From Cyclobacteriaceae bacterium (lineage in GTDB: Bacteria; Bacteroidota; Bacteroidia; Cytophagales; Cyclobacteriaceae), in the NCBI GenBank assembly GCA_016786585.1, contig JAEUUI010000007.1, forward strand, positions 248,001 through 312,000: a DNA stretch of 64,000 nt, in the 5' to 3' direction. A model generated the notes under the pieces. It saw only the letters and a list, made by a program, of their open reading frames with translations, searched no databases and had not been told where the DNA came from. The position numbers were made by a program, and so were the translations under genes. How positions within the stretch are numbered: position 1 is the stretch's first letter; each line of letters opens with the position of its first letter. Shown piece after piece: positions 8,557-17,176 of the stretch.

Positions 8557-9463
8557 TACGCCAAAGAACACCGAGGAGGAAGAAGTTCAGCTTGAAAAGA
8601 AAATACTGAGCAGGCGAAAAATTATTGTGATCGCACTTGTTTCAGTAATGATCCTGATTGTTTGTGCCTTCTTCTTTGAGGAGATAAAACATGAAGGAAA
8701 AGTGATTTGGGGTAACATCGGTCCGGAGTTTTTCATTTTTGTTTTAGGAGGATTCATTGCGCAAATGATAGATGGGTCGCTCGGAATGGCGTATGGTGTA
8801 AGCGCCTCAACATTTTTAATGTCGTTTGGAGTTTCTCCGGTCGCGGCAAGCGCAAGTATTCATGCCTCAGAGATTTTCACAAGCGGTGTATCGGGATTGT
8901 CGCATTTAAAATTTCAGAACGTAAACAAACGGCTGTTCAAAAGTTTACTCATTCCGGGAGTGCTTGGTGCTATTGCGGGCGCTTATATCCTTTCATCGTT
9001 TGAAGACTACAATTCCATAATCCGTCCGGTTGTTGCTACGTACACACTTATTTTGGGCGTTATCATCATTGTGAAGGCACGGAATATTCAACCAAAAAGA
9101 AGGAAAACGAAAAATGTACCTGCACTTGCGGGCTTTGGCGGATTTATGGATTCCATCGGAGGCGGGGGATGGGGCCCAATTGTAGCAACAACGCTCATTG
9201 CGCGGGGAAGAAATCCACGGTATACGATAGGGTCGGTAAACCTTGCAGAATTTTTTGTTTCGTTCGCAAGCTCAGTTACTTTTTTTCTGAGTATCGGCAT
9301 TGGATATTTTCAGATCATTGCCGGGCTTATTCTGGGCGGAATCATTGCTGCGCCCATTGCCGCCATGCTGGTTGCCAAACTTCCTGTAAAGAAAATGCTG
9401 GTTGTTGTTGGCATCGTAGTGATACTGGTTAGTCTGCGGCTGATTGCGTTGTCAGTTCTGTAG
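8546..9463 (+). CDS. TSUP (TauE/SafE) family anion transporter
   Basis: 305 residues from the ATG at 8546, which overlaps the DUF2490 gene by 11 bases. A charged N-terminus (~20 residues) is followed by one extra helix (IIVIALVSVMILIVCAFFF) and then the TSUP core with its two symmetric halves, marked by GGFIAQMIDGSLGMAYGVS and GGFMDSIGGGGWGPIVA. Members export or import small oxoanions such as sulfite, sulfonates or organic acids across the inner membrane. Placement behind a TonB receptor and a flavin oxidoreductase would fit release of an inorganic by-product such as sulfite, but the substrate is a guess. Confidence 0.88.
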   Translation: MTDNTPKNTEEEEVQLEKKILSRRKIIVIALVSVMILIVCAFFFEEIKHEGKVIWGNIGPEFFIFVLGGFIAQMIDGSLGMAYGVSASTFLMSFGVSPVAASASIHASEIFTSGVSGLSHLKFQNVNKRLFKSLLIPGVLGAIAGAYILSSFEDYNSIIRPVVATYTLILGVIIIVKARNIQPKRRKTKNVPALAGFGGFMDSIGGGGWGPIVATTLIARGRNPRYTIGSVNLAEFFVSFASSVTFFLSIGIGYFQIIAGLILGGIIAAPIAAMLVAKLPVKKMLVVVGIVVILVSLRLIALSVL

Positions 9464-9521
9464 TCCCGGACTGGTTTTTGCAGAACGTCTTGCAAATTTT
9501 ATCTTGCCACCTTTTTGAGCT

Positions 9522-10007
9522 ATGGCGTTATTTGAGAAGCATTTAGTAGTTAAGAAGTCGACCTTGCCCAATGCGGGCAAAGGGCTGTTCACAAAAGTTT
9601 TTATTCCAAAACGCACGCGCATTGTTGAATACAAGGGCCGGATTACAACGTGGGCTGAAGTAAAAGAGGATGATGGTGAGAATGCCTACATATTTTATGT
9701 GAAACGATATCACGTGATTGATGCGTTGCCAACAAAAAAACCACTCGCGCGATATGCGAATGATGCAAGGGGTTTTGTCCGGATAAAGGGGATTACCAAC
9801 AACGCCGAATATGTAATCGATGGACTGAAGGCATACATCGAATCCACCAAAAACATTGAGCCGGGATCGGAAATATTTGTGGATTACGGTCCGGACTACT
9901 GGAAGACCATGCGTGAAAATCTGGCAATCGATAGAAAAGCTAAACGCGAAGCTGAAAAGAAAGCGAAACGGAAAGAGGCCAAAAAGGCAAAAAAGAAAAA
10001 GAAGTAA
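9522..10007 (+). CDS. SET-domain protein (putative lysine methyltransferase)
   Basis: 161 residues. The SET fold is recognisable: residues 13-25 (STLPNAGKGLFTK), RYANDARG at 77-84 in place of the usual R-F-x-N-H-S, and EIFVDYGPDYW at 117-127 matching the E-x-x-x-D-Y-G motif with the catalytic Tyr. The last ~25 residues are almost all Lys/Ala/Arg/Glu, like histone tails or nucleoid-protein tails, and may bind nucleic acid or be an automethylation site. The conserved His of NHS is Asp here, so activity should not be assumed. The gene ends directly against the stop of the convergent membrane-TPR gene (TAA then TTA, no spacer). Confidence 0.82.
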   Translation: MALFEKHLVVKKSTLPNAGKGLFTKVFIPKRTRIVEYKGRITTWAEVKEDDGENAYIFYVKRYHVIDALPTKKPLARYANDARGFVRIKGITNNAEYVIDGLKAYIESTKNIEPGSEIFVDYGPDYWKTMRENLAIDRKAKREAEKKAKRKEAKKAKKKKK

Positions 10008-12953
10008 TTACTTCCCGTTTTGCAGGGCCTGCAGTTCAGCATAGGCATCTGCAGCAAAATCATCAAAGCCAACACGTGTAGCCTCCGTTATATACGCCAT
10101 CAGGAGGCGAATTGAACCCGGATTGATTTGTTTGGCGTCCGCCAGAATCGTATAGGATTTTAATCTTTCTGCAGAATGGTCCCTGAAAAATCTTGACGCG
10201 GCAATAATACCTTCTTCAAAAAACGGATTGTACACAGCCAGCACTTCGTAATTTTTCCGGGCGGCAAGCGTGTCGCCACTGGCTTCCTGAATCAGCGCGG
10301 TGTATAGCATCTTTTGCAACTGTTTTTCCTTCGGGAATTCAACTCCCTGATTTATTTTTTCAGCAAGCAATCGAACCTCATTCCGTGCTGCGAGAAGTTC
10401 AAGTTCGAAATGATTGATTTTTTCGTTCAGATTTTTATCGGTAAACCGGATTCCATCCAGTTTTGTAAAATAGCGGACCGCCTTTCGGGTGCTCCCGGCT
10501 TGGAACTGGCGTTGCGCCATCTCCAGAATCATAAGCGCTTTATAATTTGTATTGTCAATCGTGTTAATGATTTTGTTAAAAATTGTGGAATCGTTAAGGC
10601 CTAAACGATAGCGACAATACTGATATTTTTCAAGATCGGTTTGAGTTAATACTTCGCTTGCTGTAGTTGTATAAACTTTCTTAAGCTGTTTGCCGATTTC
10701 ACGATCGCTCAGGTTACGGCTGTCGAGAAGTGCGGTGGCGGCTTCCATGGCCTCTTCTCCTTTTCCGGCTTCAGCCAGTGCGATGGCGTTGTAAGTTTTT
10801 GCGTCTTTATAGTCTTGTTCTACCGAATATGCGAAGCAGCTTACTGCTAACTGCGCATTCCCCTGTTCAAGTGCCCACAAGCCCATCGTGTAGTTAAATT
10901 TTCCCTGAAGAGATTGCGTCACGTACGCGACTTCGCCCATGAGCGCCATAGCCTGTGCTACGTTGTTTTGATGATAATATGCATGTGCCAGCGTAGCCTT
11001 CAATGCTTCAGAGTAGTCGGAGTTTATCGAGTCTGTAGCCAGTTTAAATGCCCGGGTTAAAAATGCCGTGTCGAGTTCAGCTAGCTTGTACACCATATAG
11101 TTGTTTAGCAGCGTTGCTGATTGAACGTTCAATATGCCGTCTTTTAACGGATTAATGGGAGTGGTGAGCAATCGATGTTGCTGACCGGCAATGATTAGCG
11201 CATTCGCGAGAATGGCATCGGATTTTGCATACGCTTGAATTACAGAATCGGCATTCATGGGGATAGAATTCTTCGCCATGAGGGCAGTTATGTTGGTTTC
11301 TGCCTGCTGCCTGGTTTCACCGCTTTTTGACGCGCGGTCAAAGAACATAAAGGCCGAATCTGTCTTGCTTATTTTAAAGAGCGAATACCCCAGGTTATTT
11401 TGAATAAACCCTGATTTAGGAAACTGTGTTAATCCTTGCTCCAACGCATGCTCCATACCGAAGTTGTCGTCCTCTAACAGGAAAATATTGCCATTGTTTA
11501 TAATCGATGATTCGGTAGCTTTTTTCCAGTTGATTGAATTGTAATAATCGTGTGCTTTCTCAAAATCATTCTGATCGGCCGCAATTCCGGCAAGGATGTA
11601 GTTACTGTGAAAATTGGTTCCTGAATAGCTCCGGGCCTTACGATAGTATTCGCTCGCATCCTCATCTCCGATTACTTGTTGCACATCGCCCATACTGTTA
11701 AATATGCCGGCTGTTGCATAGTATACGTACGTATGCCATTGGGAGTAAAATACAAAGGCAAGCGTAGCGATAAGCCCGGCAATGCGGTATGTCGCGTACG
11801 GCATGCTTGTGGGATTGTACAGTACTTTGCATACGTTCTTATTTGCGGCCATCATGCCAATGAAATTGGACGTGAAGTACAGAATAAAGATTACTCCAAA
11901 CCCGATGTGACTGAAAATGATGATATCGCGGATAATTCGTAACGCAGTGTCGTTATAGGTATAAAGCATAAACGCTGTGGTCGCGAAAGCGATGATTGCC
12001 AGGCCGGCAATAAAGTATGCTCCGAAGGGATAATATGAGATAATGTTGTCGAACATCGTTTCTCTTTTCCTGTACCCCCAGATTGCTAACACGGCCGACA
12101 CCGTAAAAAGTAAATACAGGTTTATGTATACAAAATTCCATTCGATGAACCCGACTTCATTCATATAAGCCAGTACCAGGTTAACCAGGTAAATCAAACT
12201 GATAATGGCAAAATGACGAAGACTCTTTGAACTTGCCTGACTCTGACTTGTCAGGTAAACAAAGCCGGCCAGAATCTCATGGGCAATCATGAAAATGAAC
12301 AACACCGTGATCACCATGCCCGGAATAAATGTGCTTACCGACAGATATAAAAACGGATAGGCTACTTCTGAAAAGTAGTTTATCACACCCACTAACCCGG
12401 CTGTCAAAAATAAGAATGTTGCTGCCCGCGCGGTAAATGAAGCTGCTGTATTAAATGAATTGAAATAGAAACTTACAGCCACGAAAATCACTGCCGTAAC
12501 GATCACCGGAGTAAAATTTCGTTGTCCGAAAATACTCAGTACGTCAAGCCGGACACTGACAAGAAATAAAATGAAAAGCCCTGCGCCAACGTAATACCAG
12601 AATCGTGGCAATGTGGTGATAACCGTTAACAACACAACGCTTACCAGTGCAAGCAAAACTAGGAAAATGTAAGATGCAGTTGGATTAATTTCCAGCGGCC
12701 CTGCATTGAAATACTCAAACGTTGTAAACGAATCAATCGGAACGACAAACTCAAAATTGCCGACTTCGAACGTGTGGTCAATGCTTTCGATGTTCTGCTG
12801 ATCCTGGTACGTGTTCCATTCTGTAAGACCTTGTGGAGCGCGAAAATACCCTGCCCACATCGCGAGCATGCAGCCCAGCAGGGCCACCACTAAGATGTAC
12901 CACCATGTTTTGTATTCACGAGTCCACTTTTTCCAAAAGAATAAAGATTGCAT
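10008..12953 (-). CDS. Polytopic membrane protein with C-terminal TPR repeats
   Basis: 981 residues. The N-terminal ~430 residues contain roughly a dozen predicted transmembrane helices, with one extracytoplasmic segment of about 65 residues after the first helix. The remaining ~550 residues are helical TPR-like repeats (AYNAIALAEAGKGEEAMEAA, YTMGLWALEQGNAQLAVSCF). I do not recognise a named family. It is the last gene of a minus-strand run that includes gatC and plsC, starting 38 bases after gatC. The combination of a multi-helix membrane domain with soluble TPRs suggests an assembly or envelope scaffold, possibly linked to lipids given plsC, but there is no catalytic motif. Its stop codon abuts that of the SET gene, with no terminator hairpin between. 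Confidence 0.75.
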   Translation of the reverse strand: MQSLFFWKKWTREYKTWWYILVVALLGCMLAMWAGYFRAPQGLTEWNTYQDQQNIESIDHTFEVGNFEFVVPIDSFTTFEYFNAGPLEINPTASYIFLVLLALVSVVLLTVITTLPRFWYYVGAGLFILFLVSVRLDVLSIFGQRNFTPVIVTAVIFVAVSFYFNSFNTAASFTARAATFLFLTAGLVGVINYFSEVAYPFLYLSVSTFIPGMVITVLFIFMIAHEILAGFVYLTSQSQASSKSLRHFAIISLIYLVNLVLAYMNEVGFIEWNFVYINLYLLFTVSAVLAIWGYRKRETMFDNIISYYPFGAYFIAGLAIIAFATTAFMLYTYNDTALRIIRDIIIFSHIGFGVIFILYFTSNFIGMMAANKNVCKVLYNPTSMPYATYRIAGLIATLAFVFYSQWHTYVYYATAGIFNSMGDVQQVIGDEDASEYYRKARSYSGTNFHSNYILAGIAADQNDFEKAHDYYNSINWKKATESSIINNGNIFLLEDDNFGMEHALEQGLTQFPKSGFIQNNLGYSLFKISKTDSAFMFFDRASKSGETRQQAETNITALMAKNSIPMNADSVIQAYAKSDAILANALIIAGQQHRLLTTPINPLKDGILNVQSATLLNNYMVYKLAELDTAFLTRAFKLATDSINSDYSEALKATLAHAYYHQNNVAQAMALMGEVAYVTQSLQGKFNYTMGLWALEQGNAQLAVSCFAYSVEQDYKDAKTYNAIALAEAGKGEEAMEAATALLDSRNLSDREIGKQLKKVYTTTASEVLTQTDLEKYQYCRYRLGLNDSTIFNKIINTIDNTNYKALMILEMAQRQFQAGSTRKAVRYFTKLDGIRFTDKNLNEKINHFELELLAARNEVRLLAEKINQGVEFPKEKQLQKMLYTALIQEASGDTLAARKNYEVLAVYNPFFEEGIIAASRFFRDHSAERLKSYTILADAKQINPGSIRLLMAYITEATRVGFDDFAADAYAELQALQNGK

Positions 12954-12991
12954 GGCAAGGCGTTAGGGTTCTAATAGGAACGGCAAAAGCG

Positions 12992-13279
12992 TTAGCCCAG
13001 TACTTTAGGCACGCTGAAATAAGTGTCGGTTTTGCGCGGTGCATTTTTGAGCACCTCTTCAGCGGTAAGCTGGGATTGTATTTTGTCTTCGCGAAGCGAA
13101 TTTATTTCATGCGACATCGAGGTGAGGGGCTCAATGCCGGTTGTTTCAACCTCATTGAGTTTTTCCACCCAATTGATAATGGCCGTCATGTCGTGCATCA
13201 TTTTTTCCGCATCCTTGCCATCAAATTCAAGACGGGCCAGGTGAGCCATTTTATCCAGTAACTCGCGGTTGATCTTCAT
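12992..13279 (-). CDS. gatC: Asp/Glu-tRNA amidotransferase subunit C
   Basis: 95 residues, the usual length of GatC. The motif LLDKMAHLARLEF at the N-terminus, the central MTAIINWVEKLNEVETTGIEPL and the PLTSMSHEINSLREDK segment are diagnostic. GatC bridges GatA and GatB in the GatCAB complex, which converts Glu-tRNA(Gln) and Asp-tRNA(Asn) to Gln- and Asn-tRNAs. gatA and gatB are not in the window. The start overlaps the end of plsC by 29 bases, indicating co-transcription. Confidence 0.95.
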   Translation of the reverse strand: MKINRELLDKMAHLARLEFDGKDAEKMMHDMTAIINWVEKLNEVETTGIEPLTSMSHEINSLREDKIQSQLTAEEVLKNAPRKTDTYFSVPKVLG

Positions 13280-14000
13280 GATTCAGTTTTTTCAACTCCT
13301 GTTCGATGATACCGAAAACTTTCATCTTCAACGTATCAATATCTTTTACTGTGTATCCAGTCGGGTCAACAGGCTCATGAAATATAAGCCGGATTGGCCG
13401 CGGGCGCAACACCATGGAATTGTCGGGCAAAATTATCCAATTGTCAGGTAATGTTACCGGTACGATGGGGATTTGTTTTTCGATCGCGAGCCGAAACGCG
13501 CCATCCTTGAACCGGCTCATCTTGGGTGGTTCGGTACTGACAATGCCACCTTCCGGAAAAATTACCAGGCTTTTTCCTTCATCCAGTGCTTCCAGTGACC
13601 GGGTGTAGGAACCATATTTACTGGTGAGCTTGCTGCGGTCAACCGTGATGTGAAGCTTGCGATACATGAATCCGAACAACGGAATTTTTTCCATCGAATT
13701 TTTACCAACAAAAATTGCGTTAAACGGATTGAGGCCCATCGCTACAATGTCGAGGTAGGAAAAATGATTCGGGCAAAAAATATAGCGCTTCGTCTTATCA
13801 ATCTTACTATGAATTTCCCGGTGCCAGGGCATTGCAATCAGCGTAAGCAGCGTTATAGCCCACCACCTGTTAAAAACTCCAATAAGTTGATGCTGACGTT
13901 TGAAAGCAATTGGAATCAGCAACAGCGGAAAGAAAATTAAAAAGAGAATTACAAAGATAACGAATCCGTATGCCGTATGAAGTGCGCGAAGAAATTTCAT
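13251..14000 (-). CDS. plsC: 1-acyl-sn-glycerol-3-phosphate acyltransferase
   Basis: 249 residues. A long N-terminal hydrophobic segment (about 10-33) anchors the protein in the inner membrane. The acyltransferase HX4D motif is NHFSYLD (His79, Asp84) and the second block is FPEGG at 149-153. A substrate-binding IPIVPVTLPDNW block follows. The enzyme adds the second acyl chain to lysophosphatidic acid in phospholipid synthesis. It lies 8 bases downstream of the M24 peptidase gene and overlaps gatC by 29 bases. Confidence 0.92.
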   Translation of the reverse strand: MKFLRALHTAYGFVIFVILFLIFFPLLLIPIAFKRQHQLIGVFNRWWAITLLTLIAMPWHREIHSKIDKTKRYIFCPNHFSYLDIVAMGLNPFNAIFVGKNSMEKIPLFGFMYRKLHITVDRSKLTSKYGSYTRSLEALDEGKSLVIFPEGGIVSTEPPKMSRFKDGAFRLAIEKQIPIVPVTLPDNWIILPDNSMVLRPRPIRLIFHEPVDPTGYTVKDIDTLKMKVFGIIEQELKKLNHEDQPRVTG

Positions 14001-14008
14001 GCCCGATG

Positions 14009-15334
14009 TTACCGGTTGGTAGACTGTGGTTTTGGTATAACAATCAACTCTTTCTGACGACCATCAATGTACCGAAAACCTGTTTCATCAAAATATCCAT
14101 CTTCTTCCAGTTGAATAAGGATGCTCTTGTTCCATTCGGGCAGATTCACCGAACAATTCAGTTCAATAGAATACGCTGTATTATAGTGCATCGGATAATC
14201 TCCGGTAAACGGAACACCTTGCTGCATATCCCACATGCCAACGGTTGAACCTGCTGCATGTCCATGGTAGCCGATCGGATGCGTATAGATTGAAGGTGTG
14301 ATAGCTTCTTTGATTGCCTGCTCGCGTGATGCTTTTAAGATTTCGTTTCCGGTGCGGCCCGCTTTGAAATTCCCGGTAAGAATATCCTGAAGACGGTTGC
14401 CCTTTGCAAAAGCTTCCCGCAGATAAGCCGGAGCTTCTGTTTCACCGGGTTTTAACACATAAGCGTGTTGCTGTGTATCGGTATTCAATCGCAGATAGGT
14501 AATGCCAAAGTCCACGTGCAAAACATCTCCGGGTTGAATAACCAGAGGTTGTGGTCGCTTTGCCATGATGGCGATGGGTTCATTGCGCTGTATGGAGACG
14601 GAGGGCTGGAACCACGTGTCGAGCCTGAGTCTTTTAATTTCTTCACGGTACCACCATACCACATCATCGGTTGTTGTTACGCCCGGTTGTATTACTTGGT
14701 CAGATAATCCTTTCGCTAAAATTTCGTGAGCAATTCTGCAGATTTGCTGATAGATAATCATTTCTTTTTCCGTACGGCTTTCAAGCCAGCTTACTGCAAG
14801 TTTTTCCGCGGAAGCAACACGGCCCTGTAATGTTTTTGGAAGAACACGTAAGAGGTTATCGTAGTCGTTAGCCGTTAACCCATCGGCATGGCCATACGAA
14901 GGTGCTTTATTGATACCGATTTTTTTTGGATTACGCTCGCTGATGATTTTTCCGAGTTGTGCCCATTGATCGGGATTGGCATCGGGGTCCCAGGCGCGTT
15001 TAAAAACTTTTCCAACATCGTATCGTGCAACGGCAAGGTATTCAGTTTCCGTTCCGTTGTCGTAAGCAACGAGCATGGTTGTTCTGCGGGCCGCGAACCA
15101 GGTAGCGGGCAGTAATGTTTTGATTACCGGGTCTTCATTGTATTCGCGGGAGATTATTACCCACATATCGAAGCCTTCCCTGCGCATCAGGGCGGGTAGC
15201 ACATTCCGCAAGCGGTCGTCAAGCAATTCATCAATTACGGCAGCCTGCTCGCGCTGCGAAAGAATTACCGGGTATTGTGCATACGTGGCGCTAATACCCA
15301 GAACGCAAATAAAAACGAAGAATAGTTTTTTCAT
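14009..15334 (-). CDS. Secreted M24-family metallopeptidase (aminopeptidase P-like)
   Basis: 441 residues with a signal peptide (MKKLFFVFICVLGISATYAQ), so it acts in the periplasm. A creatinase-like N-terminal domain (about 25-190) precedes the pita-bread catalytic domain. All five expected metal ligands can be placed: Asp in HVDFG, Asp in LNTDTQQHA, His in HPIGYHGHAAG, Glu in YSIELNCS and Glu in IQLEEDGYF. It probably removes residues ahead of proline from peptides. The gene is flanked closely by the thioesterase (9 bases) and plsC (8 bases) in one unit. Confidence 0.88.
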   Translation of the reverse strand: MKKLFFVFICVLGISATYAQYPVILSQREQAAVIDELLDDRLRNVLPALMRREGFDMWVIISREYNEDPVIKTLLPATWFAARRTTMLVAYDNGTETEYLAVARYDVGKVFKRAWDPDANPDQWAQLGKIISERNPKKIGINKAPSYGHADGLTANDYDNLLRVLPKTLQGRVASAEKLAVSWLESRTEKEMIIYQQICRIAHEILAKGLSDQVIQPGVTTTDDVVWWYREEIKRLRLDTWFQPSVSIQRNEPIAIMAKRPQPLVIQPGDVLHVDFGITYLRLNTDTQQHAYVLKPGETEAPAYLREAFAKGNRLQDILTGNFKAGRTGNEILKASREQAIKEAITPSIYTHPIGYHGHAAGSTVGMWDMQQGVPFTGDYPMHYNTAYSIELNCSVNLPEWNKSILIQLEEDGYFDETGFRYIDGRQKELIVIPKPQSTNR

Positions 15335-15343
15335 TGTAACAGA

Positions 15344-15907
15344 TCAAGACTTTTCGAGGGCAATAATGCACCGTTCATCTTTTAAGATTTCCTGGGCACG
15401 TGCTACTTCAATGTGCGACCGGGCGTCATCCATTTCCTCTTTTACTTTTGCACGAATTTCTTTCATACGCATGGCCTCAATAAACCGTTTCACTTCTTCC
15501 GGGCTTTCAAGAATCAACTTAGGAACCGTTACGGGCTTGTCGTCATCACCTTTTGCCACCATGATGAAGTAAGATGAATTGGTGTGCTTGACAAAATTCT
15601 TCTTCACGTTCAAAGCCTCAACCCGTATTCCCACAATCAGGGATGATCTTCCCACGTAATTCACCGAGGCGTGAAGGGAAACAAGTTCGCCAACTTCCAC
15701 CGGTTGCAAAAAGTCTACACTATCAACTGAAACGGTAACACAATATGTTCCGGAGTGTTTGCTGGAACACGCATAAGCAACCTTGTCCATCAGCGAAAGC
15801 AAAATTCCACCGTGAATTTTACCGCCAAAGTTCGCGTACGCGGGAATCATCAGTTCGGTAATGGTAGTCTGCGAAAAGCGGACTGGCCGGGCATCATCCA
15901 TATTCAT
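15344..15907 (-). CDS. Hotdog-fold acyl-CoA thioesterase
   Basis: 187 residues. The hotdog helix and active-site region are visible as ANFGGKIHGGILLSLMDKVAYACSSKHS, with the characteristic Asn-x-x-G-x-x-H-G-G segment and the downstream Asp in SLMD. The VDSVDFLQPVEVGELVSLHASVNYVGRSS segment matches the YciA/BFIT-type acyl-CoA hydrolase family. The charged C-terminal ~50 residues look helical. It hydrolyses acyl-CoA to free acid and CoA; chain-length preference is unknown. It lies between the NUDIX gene (44-base gap) and the M24 peptidase. Confidence 0.9.
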   Translation of the reverse strand: MNMDDARPVRFSQTTITELMIPAYANFGGKIHGGILLSLMDKVAYACSSKHSGTYCVTVSVDSVDFLQPVEVGELVSLHASVNYVGRSSLIVGIRVEALNVKKNFVKHTNSSYFIMVAKGDDDKPVTVPKLILESPEEVKRFIEAMRMKEIRAKVKEEMDDARSHIEVARAQEILKDERCIIALEKS

Positions 15908-15951
15908 AGGGGTGGTGGGTAAAACAATGAAGTTAACGGAATCCGGTTGTA

Positions 15952-16494
15952 TTAAAAACTTTTCAGCCGGGCTACTTTCAGGATCCCGGCCACACTCATG
16001 CTATCGGTAATTTCGCCATTCATCACCATCTCAAGGGCATCCCGGAAAGGGAGTTTCTTCACGACCAGATCGGCTTCTGTTTCCTCCAGATCGTTGTTGC
16101 CAAACGATAGATCTTCCGCCAGAAAAATGAAGCCTTCCTCGTCCGTAACGGAATTGGATGTGTGAAAAGTCATGATTTGTTGCCAGTGATTGGCGCTGAT
16201 TCCGGTTTCCTCTTTTAACTCCCTCTTGGCAGAATCAAGCGGCAGTGTACCGAGCGGGCAACCACCTTCCGGAATCTCCCACGAATATGCACCAAGCGTA
16301 TACCGGTGCTGGCCCACTAGCCAGGTATTTCCTTCCGTATCCAGGGGAATGATTCCAATCGCCTTGTTCTTGAAATGAACCTTGCCATAGATTCCGTTAC
16401 CCCCGGCAGGATTGATCACCTGGTGTTCCTCCAGTCTGATCCAGTTATTTTCGTAAACCTTTTGATTCGAAAGCGTTTTCCACGGATTGTTCAT
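15952..16494 (-). CDS. NUDIX hydrolase (ADP-ribose pyrophosphatase-like)
   Basis: 180 residues from the ATG at 16494 (MNNPWKTLSNQKVYENNWIRL), which matches the typical start of this subfamily; an ATG at 16521 would add nine residues lying in the promoter region. The NUDIX box is GGCPLGTLPLDSAKRELKEETG. The catalytic R-E-x-x-E-E core is intact, but the first box Glu is Thr. The preceding WEIPEGG and VGQHRY segments resemble ADP-ribose/nucleoside diphosphate sugar hydrolases. The gene heads the minus-strand run to 10008 and is divergent from rnhB. Confidence 0.88.
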   Translation of the reverse strand: MNNPWKTLSNQKVYENNWIRLEEHQVINPAGGNGIYGKVHFKNKAIGIIPLDTEGNTWLVGQHRYTLGAYSWEIPEGGCPLGTLPLDSAKRELKEETGISANHWQQIMTFHTSNSVTDEEGFIFLAEDLSFGNNDLEETEADLVVKKLPFRDALEMVMNGEITDSMSVAGILKVARLKSF

Positions 16495-16524
16495 ACACGT
16501 TTTTATATCGGGATATTTCAAATA

Positions 16525-16532
16525 TACGTTTG
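16525..16532 (+). promoter_or_regulatory. Candidate -7 box for rnhB
   Basis: TACGTTTG fits TAnnTTTG and lies 32 bases before the rnhB ATG. About 20 bases upstream is GTTTT (16500-16504), a weak match to the -33 TTTG box. The NUDIX promoter must lie in the same 70-base divergent gap. Confidence 0.45.
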
Positions 16533-16564
16533 AATTTTGAAGCCCGAATTTTGATTTTTGCAGG

Positions 16565-17167
16565 ATGCTCAGGTCATGTTTTTCGCCTACGTTAGTGGAA
16601 GCCGGTTGTGATGAGGCTGGCCGGGGTTGCCTGGCAGGGCCCGTCGTAGCGGCTGCGGTAATTTTGCCGAAAGACTACAAGCATAAAAAGCTTAATGATT
16701 CCAAGCAGCTTACGCGTGAAGTCCGTGAACTGCTGCGCACTGAAATTGAACGTGATGCGATTGCCTGGGCGATAGCGGAAGTCACATGCGAGGAAATCGA
16801 TGATATTAATATTCTGAATGCCTCGTTCAAAGCCATGCATCGGGCGATTGATAAATTAGCGCATAAACCGGAACTTTTGTTAATTGATGGTAACCGGTTC
16901 ACTAAATATGCAGAAGTTCAGCACGAGTGTATTATTAAGGGTGACTCCCTTTATCTTTCGATTGCTGCGGCTTCAATTTTAGCTAAGACGTATCGTGATG
17001 ACTATATGCTTAAGCTGGCAGCGCAATTTCCCGGATATGGTTGGGAAACGAATGCAGGCTATGCCACCCAACAGCACCGCGATGGCATCCGTGAGCTGGG
17101 CATAACACCATTCCATCGTAAATCATTTACGCTGTTACCTGATCAGCTTGAGCTGTTCGAAGATTAA
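16565..17167 (+). CDS. rnhB: Ribonuclease HII
   Basis: 200 residues. The N-terminal AGCDEAGRGCLAGPVVAAAVIL carries the catalytic Asp-Glu pair of RNase HII. LLIDGNRF and IKGDSLYLSIAAASILAKTYRD give the remaining acidic residues and the family signature. It cleaves the RNA strand of RNA-DNA hybrids and removes single ribonucleotides from DNA. The NRDE gene begins 9 bases downstream, so the two are probably co-transcribed. Confidence 0.96.
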   Translation: MLRSCFSPTLVEAGCDEAGRGCLAGPVVAAAVILPKDYKHKKLNDSKQLTREVRELLRTEIERDAIAWAIAEVTCEEIDDINILNASFKAMHRAIDKLAHKPELLLIDGNRFTKYAEVQHECIIKGDSLYLSIAAASILAKTYRDDYMLKLAAQFPGYGWETNAGYATQQHRDGIRELGITPFHRKSFTLLPDQLELFED

Positions 17168-17176
17168 TCCATCTAC

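Noticed and set aside
15075-15572. 165-codon plus-strand ORF spanning the thioesterase/M24 boundary
   Set aside because: Ser/Arg-rich shadow crossing two real genes with clear family motifs.
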